This document shows positions 1 to 9,741 of a stretch of DNA of 64,000 nucleotides, piece after piece. The notes below the pieces were generated by a model. It saw only the letters and a program-made list of their open reading frames with translations, was not told where the DNA came from and searched no databases. How positions within the stretch are numbered: position 1 is the stretch's first letter; the number at the start of each line of letters is the position of its first letter. The translations under genes and the position numbers were made by a program. Origin of the DNA: Petrolisthes cinctipes (Eukaryota; Arthropoda; Malacostraca; Decapoda; Porcellanidae); NCBI GenBank assembly GCA_033782935.1, contig JAWQEG010000488.1, forward strand, positions 496,001 through 560,000. The letters are read 5' to 3'.

Positions 1-176
1 GCTTCTGGGACCCTAAAATATTGAATTTTCGGGTGTTTTGAGCCTGAATTTGAGATATAAACGGGTACAGAAGATACATGCACATATTGACTTTGGGAAT
101 CTAAAATATCGATTTTCTGCATGTTTTGGGCCTGTATTTTGAAAATACTCTAACACGGAGTAGGCATGTACAGATT
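1..176 (+). repeat. Type A long monomer (176 bp), reference example
   Basis: Type A carries TG where other types carry CG at up to three places: AGATTGCTTC at the monomer boundary, AATATTGAATTTT in the first half, and CATATTGACTTTGGG at the middle. It lacks one T in the middle (GACTTTGGG instead of GACTTTTGGG), which makes it 176 rather than 177 bp. The second half usually reads CAGCATGTTTTGGGCCTGTA (here CTGCATG), then GTATTTTGAAAATAC. It is the first monomer of the roughly 500 bp trimer throughout the window. Confidence 0.9.
134..148. repeat. Dyad GTATTTT-G-AAAATAC in A/B monomers
   Basis: Perfect inverted repeat with 7 bp arms (134-140 and 142-148) around one G in the second monomer half. 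It is present in most A, B and B' monomers across the window. It may form a small cruciform or be a symmetric protein site; there is no direct evidence for either. Confidence 0.8.
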
Positions 177-353
177 GCTTCTGGGACCCCAAAATATCGA
201 ATTTTCGGGTGTTTTGAGCCAGAATTTGAGATATAAACGGGTACTGAAGATGCATGCACCTATCGACTTTTGGGCACCTAAAACATCGATTTTGAGCAGG
301 TTTTGGGTCTGTATTTTGAAAATACTTTAACACGGAGTACGCATGTACAGATC
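177..353 (+). repeat. Type B long monomer (177 bp), reference example
   Basis: Second monomer of the trimer. It keeps CG at the sites where type A has TG (AATATCGAATTTT and CTATCGAC). It is recognised by GGGTACTGAAGATGCATGCA in the first half (the last base is variable) and AAAACATCGATTTTGAGCA in the second, followed by GTATTTTGAAAATAC. The A-to-B and B-to-C transitions are regular over long distances, so these are true higher-order positions rather than random variants. Confidence 0.9.
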
Positions 354-500
354 GCTTCTGGGACCCCTAAATATCGAATTTTCGGGTGTTTTGGGACTGA
401 ATTTGAGATATCGCCTTTACGCACCTAAAATATCGATTTTTAGCATGTTTTTAGCCTATATTTTGAAAATATTCTAGCACTGAGTAGGCATGTACAGATC
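354..500 (+). repeat. Type C short monomer (147 bp), reference example
   Basis: Short monomer that closes the trimer. Its first half is 59 bp (354-412) instead of 88. After GAATTTGAGATATC it goes straight to GCCTTTACGCACC, lacking the ATAAACGGGTAC...CATGCACATA stretch of long monomers. The second half is 88 bp (413-500) with ATCGATTTTTAGCATG and ATATTTTGAAAATAT. The early part reads CCCCTAAATATCGAATTTT, usually followed by TTTTGGGACTGAA. The constant loss of the same stretch in all short monomers suggests a single ancestral deletion. Confidence 0.92.
458..472. repeat. Dyad ATATTTT-G-AAAATAT in C monomers
   Basis: The same position in short monomers also has 7 bp arms (458-464 and 466-472), with the outer pair A-T in place of G-C. 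In A' monomers the right arm is AAAACAT, giving one mismatch inside the arm. Confidence 0.8.
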
Positions 501-677
501 GCTTCTGGGACCCCAAAATATTGAATTTTCGGGTGTTTTGAGCCTGAATTTGAGATATAAACGGGTACAGAAGATACATGCACATATTGACTTTTGGGCA
601 CTTAAAATATCGATTATGAGCATGTTTTGAGCCTATATTTTGAAAACATTCTACCACTGACTAGGCATGTACAGATC
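501..677 (+). repeat. Type A' long monomer (177 bp), two-half structure
   Basis: Long monomer with halves at 501-588 (88 bp) and 589-677 (89 bp). Type A' is recognised in the second half by GAGCATGTTTTGAGCCTATA followed by TTTTGAAAACATTCTA, and it usually stands first in the A'-B'-C trimer. Aligned with one gap, the consensus halves agree at about 61 of 89 columns. The strongest agreement is AAAATATCGA, then TGTTTTGAGCCT, then GCAT at the end. Confidence 0.88.
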
Positions 678-854
678 GCTTCTGGGACCCAAAAATATCG
701 AATTTTCGGGTGTTTAGGGCAAGAATTTGAGATATAAACGGGTACAGAAGATGCATGCACATATCGACTTTTGGGCACCTAAAAGATCGATTTTCAGTAT
801 GTTTTTGGCCTGTATTTTGAAAATACTCTAACACGGAGTAGGCATGTACAGATC
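678..854 (+). repeat. Type B' long monomer (177 bp), reference example
   Basis: Halves are 678-765 and 766-854. The type is recognised by GGGTGTTTAGGGCCAGAATT (here GGGCAAGAATT) in the first half, and by AAAAGATCGATTTTCAGTA then TGTTTTTGGCCTGTA in the second. It usually follows A' and precedes a short monomer. The next boundary often reads AGATCCCTTCTGGG instead of AGATCGCTTCTGGG, a useful marker of the B'-to-C junction. Confidence 0.88.
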
Positions 855-1001
855 CCTTCTGGGACCCCTAAATATCGAATTTTCGGGTGTTTTGGGACTG
901 AATTTGAGATATCGCCTTTACGCACTTAAAATATCGATTTTTAGCATGTTTTGAGCCTATATTTTGAAAATATTGTAGCACTGAGTAGGCATGTACAGAT
1001 T

Positions 1002-2002
1002 GCTTCTGGGACCCTAAAATATTGAATTTTCGGGTGTTTTGAGCCTGAATTTGAGATATAAACGGGTACAGAAGATAAATGCACATATTGACTTTGGGAA
1101 TCTAAAATATCGATTTTCAGCATGTTTTGGGCCTGTATTTTGAAAATACTCTAACACGGAGTAGGCATGTACAGATTGCTTCTGGGACCCCAAAATATCG
1201 AATTTTCGGGTGTTTTGAGCCAGAATTTGAGATATAAACGGGTACTGAAGATGCATGCACCTATCGACTTTTGGGCACCTAAAACATCGATTTTGAGCAT
1301 GTTTTGGGCCTGTATTTTGAAAATACTCTAACACGGAGTACGCATGTACAGATTGCTTCTGGGACCCCTAAATATCGAATTTTCGGGTGTTTTGGGACTG
1401 AATTTGAGATATCGCCTTTACGCACCTAAAATATCGATTTTTAGCATGTTTTGAGCCTATATTTTGAAAATATTCTAGCACTGAGTAGGCATGTACAGAT
1501 TGCTTCTGGGACCCCAAAATATTGAATTTTCGGGTGTTTTGAGCCTGAATTTGAGATATAAACGGGTACAGAAGATACATGCACATATTGACTTTTGGGC
1601 ACTTAAAATATCGATTATGAGCATGTTTTAAGCCTATATTTTGAAAACATTCTAGCACTGAGTAGGCATGTACAGATCGCTTCTGGGACCCAAAAATATC
1701 GAATTTTCGGGTGTTTAGGGCCAGAATTTGAGATATAAACGGGTACTGAAGATGCATGCACCTATCGACTTTTGGGCACCTAAAAGATCGATTTTCAGTA
1801 TGTTTTTGGCCTGTATTTTGAAAATACTCTAACACGGAGTAGGCATGTACAGATCCCTTCTGGGACCCCTAAATATCGAATTTTCGGGTGTTTTGGGAAT
1901 GAATTTGAGATATCCCCTTTACGCACTTAAAATATCGATTTTTAGCATGTTTTAAGCCTATATTTTGAAAATATTCTAGCACTGAGTAGGCATGTACAGA
2001 TT
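1002..2002 (+). repeat. 1001 bp hexamer, copy 2
   Basis: Monomer starts at 1002, 1178, 1355, 1502, 1679 and 1856, with lengths 176, 177, 147, 177, 177 and 147, repeating copy 1 exactly in order and size. Base differences from copy 1 are scattered substitutions only. Confidence 0.92.
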
Positions 2003-3423
2003 GCTTCTGGGACCCTAAAATATTGAATTTTAGGGTGTTTTGAGCCTGAATTTGAGATATAAACGGGTACAGAAGATACATGCACATATTGACTTTGGGA
2101 ATCTAAAATATCGATTTTCAGCATGTTTTGGGCCTGTATTTTGAAAATACTCTAACACGGAGTAGGCATATACAGATCGCTTCTGGGACCCCAAAATATC
2201 GAATTTTCGGGTGTTTTGAGCCTGAATTTGAGATATCGCTTTTACGCACCTAAAATATCGATTTTTAGCATGTTTTGAGCCAATATTTTGAAAATATTCT
2301 AGCACTGAGTAGGCATGTACAGATTGCTTCTGGGACCCCAAAATATTGAATTTTCGGGTGTTTTGAGCCTGAATTTGAGATATAAACGGGTACAGAAGAT
2401 ACATGCACATATTGACTTTGGGAATCTAAAATATCGATTTTCAGCATGTTTTGGGCCTGTATTTTGAAAATACTCTAACACGAAGTAGGCATGTACAGAT
2501 CGCTTCTGGGACCCCAAAATATCGAATTTTCGGGTGTTTTGAGCCTGAATTTGAGATATAAACGGGTACTTAAGATGCATGCACATATCGACTTTTTGGC
2601 ACCTAAAACATCGATTTTGAGCATGTTTTGGGCCTGTATTTTGAAAATACTCTAACACGGAGTACGCATGTACAGATCGCTTCTGGGACCCCTAAATATC
2701 GAATTTTCAGGTGTTTTGGGACTGAATTTGAGATATCGCCTTTACGCACCTAAAATATCGATTTTTAGCATGTTTTGAGCCTATATTTTGAAAATATTCT
2801 AGCACTGAGTAGGCATGTACAGATTGCTTCTGGGACCCCAAAATATTGAATTTTCGGGTGTTTTGAGCCTGAATTTGAGATATAAACGGGTACAGAAGAT
2901 ACATGCACATATTGACTTTTGGGCACTTAAAATATCGATTATGAGCATGTTTTTAAACCTATATTTTGAAAACATTCTAGCACTGAGTAGGCATGTACAG
3001 ATCGCTTCTGGGACCCTAAAATATTGAATTTTCGGGTGTTTTGAGCCTGAATTTGAGATATAAACGGGTACAGAAGATACATGCACATATTGACTTTGGG
3101 AATCTAAAATATCGATTTTCTGCATGTTTTGGGCCTGTATTTTGAAAATACTCTAACACGGAGTAGGCATGTACAGATCGCTTCTGGGACCCCAAAATAT
3201 CGAATTTTCGGGTGTTTTGAGCCTGAATTTGAGATATAAACGGGTACTTAAGATGCATGCACATATCGACTTTTTGGCACCTAAAACATCGATTTTGAGC
3301 ATGTTTTGGGCCTGTATTTAGAAAATACTTTAACACGGAGTACGCATGTACAGATCGCTTCTGGGACCCCTAAATATTGAATTTTCAGGTGTTTTGGGAC
3401 TGATTTTGAGATATCGCCTTTAC

Positions 3424-3432
3424 GCACCGTGC
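3424..3432. other. 4 bp inverted insertion in a short monomer
   Basis: The usual ACGCACCTAAAA reads ACGCACCGTGCTAAAA. The extra GTGC (3429-3432) is the reverse complement of GCAC (3424-3427), giving a small perfect inverted repeat around a single C. I saw it in no other monomer. Confidence 0.85.
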
Positions 3433-3925
3433 TAAAATATCGATTTTTAGCATGTTTTGAGCCTATATTTTGAAAATATTCTAGCACTGAGTAGGCATGT
3501 ACAGATTGCTTCTGGGACCCCAAAATATTGAATTTTCGGGTGTTTTGAGCCTGAATTTGAGATATAAACGGGTACAGAAGATACATGCACATATTGACTT
3601 TGGGCATCTAAAATATCGATTTTCAGCATGTTTTTGGCCTGTATTTTGAAAATACTCTAACACGGAATAGGCATGTACAGATCGCTTCTGGGACCCCTAA
3701 ATATCGAATTTTCGGGTGTTTTGGGTATTAATTTGAGATATCGCCATTATGCACCTAAAATATCGATTTTTAGCATGTTTTGAGCCTATATTTTGAAAAT
3801 ATTCTAGCACTGAGTAGGCATGTACAGATCGCTTCTGGGACCCCAAAATATCGATTTTTCGGGTGTTTAGGGCCAGAATTTGAGATATAAACGGGTACAG
3901 AAGATGCATGCACATATCGACTTTT

Positions 3926-3933
3926 GCCCGGGC
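3926..3933. other. 4 bp inverted insertion making GCCCGGGC palindrome
   Basis: The usual GACTTTTGGGCACC reads GACTTTTGCCCGGGCACC. The added bases form the reverse complement of the adjacent GGGC, producing an 8 bp palindrome that contains CCCGGG (SmaI). I saw it in no other monomer. Confidence 0.85.
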
Positions 3934-4439
3934 ACCTAAAAGATCGATTTTCAGTATGTTTTTGGCCTGTATTTTGAAAATACTCTAACACGGAGTAGGC
4001 ATGTACAGATCCCTTCTGGGACCCCCTAAATATCGAATTTTCGGGTGTTTTGGGACTGAATTTGAGATATCGACTTTTTTGCACCTAAAATATCGATTTT
4101 TAGCATGTTTTGAGCCTATATTTTGAAAATATTCTAGCACTGAGTAGGCATGTACAGATTGCTTCTGGGACCCCAAAATATTGAATTTTCGGGTGTTTTG
4201 AGCCTGCATTTGAGATATAAACGGGTACCTAAGATACGTGCACATATTGACTTTGTACATCTAAAATATCGATTTTCAGCATGTTTTGGGCCTGTATTTT
4301 GAAAATACTCTAACAAGGAGTAGGCATGTACAGATCGCTTCTGGGACCCCAAAATATCGAATTTTCGGGTGTTTTGAGCCTGAATTTGAGATATAAACGG
4401 GTACAGAAGATGAATGCACATATCGACTTTTGGGCACCT

Positions 4440-6930
4440 AAAACATCAATCTTGAGCATGTTTTGGGCCTGTATTTTGTAAATACTTTAACACGGAGTGG
4501 GCATGTACAGATCGCTTCTGGGACCCCATAATATCGAATTTTCGGGTGTTTTGGGACTGAATTTGAGATATCGCCTTTACGCACCTAAAATATCGATTTT
4601 TAGCATGTTTTGAGCCTATTTTTTGAAAATATTCTAGCACTGAGTAGGCATGTACAGATCGCTTCTGGGACCCCAAAATATCGAATTTTCGGGTGTTTTA
4701 AGCCTGAATTTGAGATATGAAGAAGAACAGAAGATGCATGCACATATCGAGTTTTGGGCACCTAAAATATCGATTTTGAGCATGTTTTGAGCCTATATTT
4801 TGAAAACATTCTAGCACTGAGTAGGCATGTACAGATCGCTTCTGGGACCCCAAAATATTGAATTTTCGGGTGTTTTGTGCCAGAATTTGAGATATAAACG
4901 GGTACAGAAGATGCATGCACATATCGACTTTTGGGCACCTAAAAGATCGATTTTCAATATGTTTTTGGCCTGTATTTTGAAAATACTCTAACACGGAGTA
5001 GGCATGTACAGATCCCTTCTGGGACCCCTAAATATCGAATTTTCGGGTGTTTTGGGACTGAATTTGAGATATCGACTTTTTGGCACCTAAAATATCGATT
5101 TTTAGCTTGTTTTTAGCCTATATTTTGATAATATTCTAGCACTGAGTAGGCATGTACAGATTGCTTCTGGGACCCCAAAATATTGAATTTTCGGTGTTTT
5201 GAGCCTGAATTTGAGATATAAACGGGTACAGAAGATACATGCACATATTGACTTTGGGCATCTAATATATCGATTTTCAGCATGTTTTGGGCCTGTATTT
5301 TGAAAATACTCTAACACGGAGTAGGCATGTACAGATCCATTCTCGGACCCCTAAATATCGAATTTTCGGGTGTTTTGGGACTGAATTTGAGATATCGCCT
5401 TTACGCACCTAAAATATCTTGAGCATGTTTTGGGCCTGTATTTTGAAAATACTCAAACACAGAGTAGGCATGTACAGATCGCTTCTGGGACCCCTAAATA
5501 TCGAATTTTAGGATGTTTTGGGACTGAATTATAGATATCGACTTTTTGGCACCTAAAATATCGATTTTTAGCATGTTTTTAGCCTATATTTTGAAAATAT
5601 TCTAGCACTGAGTAGGCATGTACAGATTGCTTCTGGGAGCCCAAAATATTGAATTTTCGGGTGTTTTGAGCCTGAATTTGATATATAAACGGGTACAGAA
5701 GAAGCATGCACATACCGACTTTTGGGCACCTAAAATATCGATTTTGAGCATGTTTTGAGCCTATATTTTGAAAACATTCTAGCACTGAGTAGGCATGTAC
5801 AGATCGCTTCTGGGACCTAAAAATATCGAATTTTCGGGTGTTTAGGGCCAGAATTTGAGATATAAACGGGTACAGAAGATGCATGCACATATCGACTTTT
5901 GGGCACCTAAAAGATCGATTTTCAGTATGTTTTTGGCCTGTATTTTGAAAATACTCTAACACGAAGTAGGCATGTACAGATCGCTTCTGGGACCCCTAAA
6001 TATCGAATTTTCGGGTGTTTTTGGCCTTAATTTGAGATATAAACGACTACAGAAGATGCATGCACATATCGACTTTTGGGCACCTAAAATATCGATTTTG
6101 AGCATGTTTTGAGCTTATATTTTGAAAACATTCTACCACTGAGTAGGAATGTACAGATCGCTTCTGGGACCCCAAAATATCGAATTTTCGGGTGTTTTGA
6201 GCCTAAATTTGAGATATAAACGAGAATAGAAGATGCATACACATATTGACTTTGGGCACCAAAAATATCGATTTTCAGCTTGTTTTGGGCCTGAATTTTG
6301 AAAATACTCTAACACGGAGTAGGCATGTACAGATCGCTTCTGGGACCCCAAAATATCGAATTTTCGGGTGTTTTGGGCCTGAATTTGAGATATCGACTTT
6401 TTGGCACCTAAAATATCGATTTTTACCATGTTTTTAGCCTATATTTTGAAAACATTCTAGCTCTGAGTAGACATGTACAGATTGCTTCTGGGACCCCAAA
6501 ATATCGAATTTTCGAGTGTTTTGAGCTTCAATTTGAGATATAAACGAGTACAGAAGATGCATGCACATATCGACTTTTGGGCACCTAAAATATCGATTTT
6601 GAGCATGTTTTGAGCCTATATTTTGAAAACATTCTAGCACTGAGTAGGCATGTACAGATCGCTTCTGGGACCACAAAATATCGAATTTTCGGGTGTTTTG
6701 AGCCTGAATTTGAGATATAAACGAGTATAGAAGATGCATACACATATTGACTTTGGGCACCAAAAATATCGATTTTCAGCATGTTTTGGGCCTGAATTTT
6801 GAAAATACTCTAACACGGAGTAGGCATGTACAGATCGCTTCTGAGACCCCAAAATATCGAATTTTCGGGTGTTTTGAGCCTGAATTTGAGATATAAACGG
6901 GTACTGAAGATGCATGCACATATCGACTTT
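4440..6930 (+). repeat. Large block, copy 1 of 3 (offset 5302-5303)
   Basis: This stretch matches 9742-12233 at an offset of 5302, becoming 5303 after about 5200 because copy 1 lacks one G in TTTTCGGTGTTTTG. Shared rare features include TTGTAAATACTTTAACACGG with GAGTGGGCATG, GAACAGAAG after a GATATGAA variant, GATAATATTCTAG, and the short AAAATATCTTGAGC form at 5410-5425. The block also contains a 148 bp short monomer at 5015-5162. Boundaries are where shared rare variants stop and are good to about 100 bp. Confidence 0.82.
5015..5162 (+). repeat. 148 bp short monomer (C2 form), reference example
   Basis: This is the second common short form. The first half is again truncated after GATATC, but the second half starts GACTTTTTGGCACC instead of GCCTTTACGCACC, which adds one base. 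It often continues TTTTTAGCATGTTTTTAGCC (here TTTTTAGCTTG). C2 and C1 (147 bp) are exchangeable as the third monomer of the trimer. Confidence 0.88.
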
Positions 6931-9741
6931 TTGGCACCTAAGACATTGATTTTGAGCATGTTTTGGGGCTGTATTTTGAAAATACTCTAACAAGGAGTAG
7001 GCATGTACACATCGCTTCTATGACCCAAAAATATCGAATTTTCGGGTGTTTAGGGCCAGAATTTGAGATATAAACGGGTACAGAAGATGCATGCACATAT
7101 CGACTTTTGGGCACCTAAAAGATCGATTTTCAGTATGTTTTAGGCCTGTATTTTGAAAATACTCTAACACGGAGTAGGCATGTACAGATCCCTTCTGGGA
7201 CCCCTAAATATCGAATTTTCGGGTGTTTTGGTACTGAATTTGAGATATCACCTGTACGCACCTAAAATATCGATTTTTAGCATGTTTTGAGCCTATATTT
7301 TGAAAATATTCTAGCACTGAGTAGGCATGTACAGATTGCTTCTGGGACCCCAAAATATTGAATTTTCGGGTTTTTTGAACCTGAATTTGAGATATAAACG
7401 GGTACTGAAGATGCATGCACATATCGACTTTTGGGCACGAAAAACATCGATTTTGAGCATGTTTTGGGCCTGTATTTTGAAAATACTCTAACACGGAGTA
7501 TGCATGTACAGATCGCTTCTGGGACCCCTAAATATCGAATTTTCGGGTGTTTTGGGACTGAATTTGAGATATCGCCTATACGCACCTAAAATATCGATTT
7601 TTAGCATGTTTTGAGTCTATATTTTGAAAATATTCTAGCACTGAGTAGGCATGTCCAGATTGCTTCTGGGACCCCAAAATATCGAATTTTTGGGTGTTTT
7701 GGGCCTGAATTTGAGATATCGTCTTTACGCACCTAAAATATCGTGTTTTAGCATGTTTTTAGCCTATATTTTGAAAATATTCTAGCACTGAGTATGCATG
7801 TACAGATTGCTTCTGGGACCCCAAAATATTGAATTTTCGGGTGTTTTGAGCCTGAATTTGATATATAAACAGTTTGGGTACAGAAGATGCATGCACATAT
7901 CGACTTTTGGGCACCTAAAATATCGATTTTGAGCATGTTTTGAGCCTATATTTTGAAAACATTCTAGCACTGAGTAGGCATGTACAGATCGCTTCTGGGA
8001 CCACAAAATATCGAATTTTCGGGTGTTTTGAGCTTCAATTTGAGATATAAACGAGTACAGAAGATGCATGCACATATCGACTTTTGGGCGCCTAAAATAT
8101 CGATTTTTAGCATGTTTTGAGCCTATATTTTGAAAATATTCTAGCACTGAGTAGGCATGTACAGATTGCTTCTGGGACCCCAAAATATTGAATTTTCGGG
8201 TGTTTTGAGCCTGAATTTGAGATATAAACGGGTACAGAAGATACATGCACATATTGACTTTGGGCACCTAAAATATCGATTTTGAGCATGTTTTGAGTCT
8301 GTATTTTGAAAATACTCTAACACGGAGTAGGCATGTACAGATCGCTTCTGGGACCCCAAAATATCGAATTTTCGGGTGTTTTGAGCCTGAATTTGAGATA
8401 TAAACGGGTACTGAAGATGCATGCACATATCGACTTTTGGGCACCAAAAACATCGTTTTTGAGCATGTTTTGGGCCTGTATTTTGAAAATACTCTAACAC
8501 GTAGTATGCATGTACAGATCGCTTCTGGGACCCCTAAATATCGAATTTTCGGGTGTTTTGGGACTGAATTTGAGATATCGCCTTTACGCACCTAAAATAT
8601 CGATTTTTAGCATGTTTTGAGTCTATATTTTGAAAATATTTTAGCACTGAGTAGACATGTACAGATTGCTTCTGGGACCCCAAAATATCGAATTTTTGGG
8701 TGGTTTGGGCCTGAATTTGAGATATCGTCTTTACGCACCTAAAATATCGATTTTTAGCATGTTTTTAGCCTATATTTTGAAAATATTCTAGCACTGAGTA
8801 GGAATGTACAGATTGCTTCTGGGACCCCAAAATATCGAATTGTCGGGTGTTTTGAGCCTGAATTTGAGATATAAACGGGTACTGAAGATGCATGCACATA
8901 TCGACTTTTGGGCACCTAAAACATCGATTTTGAGCATGTTTTGGGCCTGTATTTTGAAAATACTCTAACACAGAGTAGGCATGTACACATCGCTTCTGGG
9001 ACCCCAAAATATCGAATTTTCGGGTGTTTTGGGCCTGAATTTGAGATATCGCCTTTATGCACCTAAAATATCGATTTTTAGCATGTTTTTAGCCTATATT
9101 TTGAAAATATTCTAGCACTGAGTAGGCATGTACAGATTGCGTTTTGGACCCCAAAATATCAAATTTTCGGGTGTTTTGAGACTGAATTTGAGATATAAAC
9201 GGGTACTGAAGGTGCATGCACATATCGACTTTTGGGCACCTAAAAGATCGATTTTCAGTATGTTTTTGGCCTGTATTTTGAAAATACTCTAACACGGAAT
9301 AGGCATGTACAGATCGCTTCTGGGACCCCTAAATATCGAATTTTCGGGTGTTTTGGGTCTTAATTTGAGATATCGCCATTATGCACCTAAAATATCGATT
9401 TTTAGCATGTTTTGAGCCTACATTTTGAAAATATTCTAGCACTGAGTAGGCATGTACAGATTGCTTCTGGGACCCCAAAATATTGAATTTTCGGGTGTTT
9501 TGAGCATGCATTTGAGATATAAACGGGTACAGAAGATACATGCACATATTGACTTTGGGCATCTAAAATATCGATTTTCAGCATGTTTTGGGCCTGTATT
9601 TTGAAAATACTCTAACACGGAGTAGGCATGTACAGATTGCTTCTGGGACCCCAAAATATCGAATTTTCGGGTGTTTTGAGCCTTAATTTGAGATATAAAC
9701 GGGTACTTAAGATGCATGCACATATCGACTTTTGGGCACCT
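6931..9741 (+). repeat. Satellite between block copies 1 and 2
   Basis: Continuous A/B/C, A' and B' monomers with no foreign sequence. It includes a monomer with a 5 bp insertion at 7871-7875. Two short monomers contain GATATCGTCTTTACGCACC after a TTTTTGGGTG variant, about one kilobase apart, so local duplication has occurred here too. Confidence 0.8.
7867..7875. other. 5 bp insertion, inverted complement of its neighbour
   Basis: The usual ATAAACGGGTACAG reads ATAAACAGTTTGGGTACAG. The inserted AGTTT (7871-7875) contains GTTT, the reverse complement of the preceding AAAC (7867-7870), around a single A. It has the same layout as the insertion at 3424-3432. Confidence 0.85.

Larger units (their letters stand above)
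1..1001 (+). repeat. 1001 bp hexamer (A-B-C + A'-B'-C), copy 1
   Basis: Six monomers with starts at 1, 177, 354, 501, 678 and 855, of lengths 176, 177, 147, 177, 177 and 147. The first three form the A-B-C trimer (500 bp) and the next three the sister trimer A'-B'-C (501 bp). The same order and lengths recur in 1002-2002, so the local period is 1001 bp. The window starts inside the array, so copy 1 need not be the true first copy. Confidence 0.93.
2003..4439 (+). repeat. Irregular satellite zone with mixed monomer order
   Basis: Monomer starts at 2003, 2179, 2326, 2502, 2679, 2826, 3004, 3180, 3357, 3508, 3684, 3831 and 4012. The order departs from strict trimers (A-C-A-B-C-A'-A-B-C-A-C-B'-C), so monomers have been gained or lost here. 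Two monomers are lengthened by 4 bp insertions: 3357-3507 is 151 bp and 3831-4011 is 181 bp. Monomer 2826-3003 is 178 bp. No non-satellite sequence is present. Confidence 0.88.

Noticed and set aside
191..208. CENP-B box (TTCG, four bases, A, two bases, CGGG)
   Set aside because: CGGG is present after ATTTT, but the upstream TTCG and the central A are not at the required spacing, so the core does not match.
458..472. Rho-independent terminator from the ATATTTT-G-AAAATAT dyad
   Set aside because: The stem is A/T only with a one-base loop, it occurs in almost every monomer, and there is no gene upstream.
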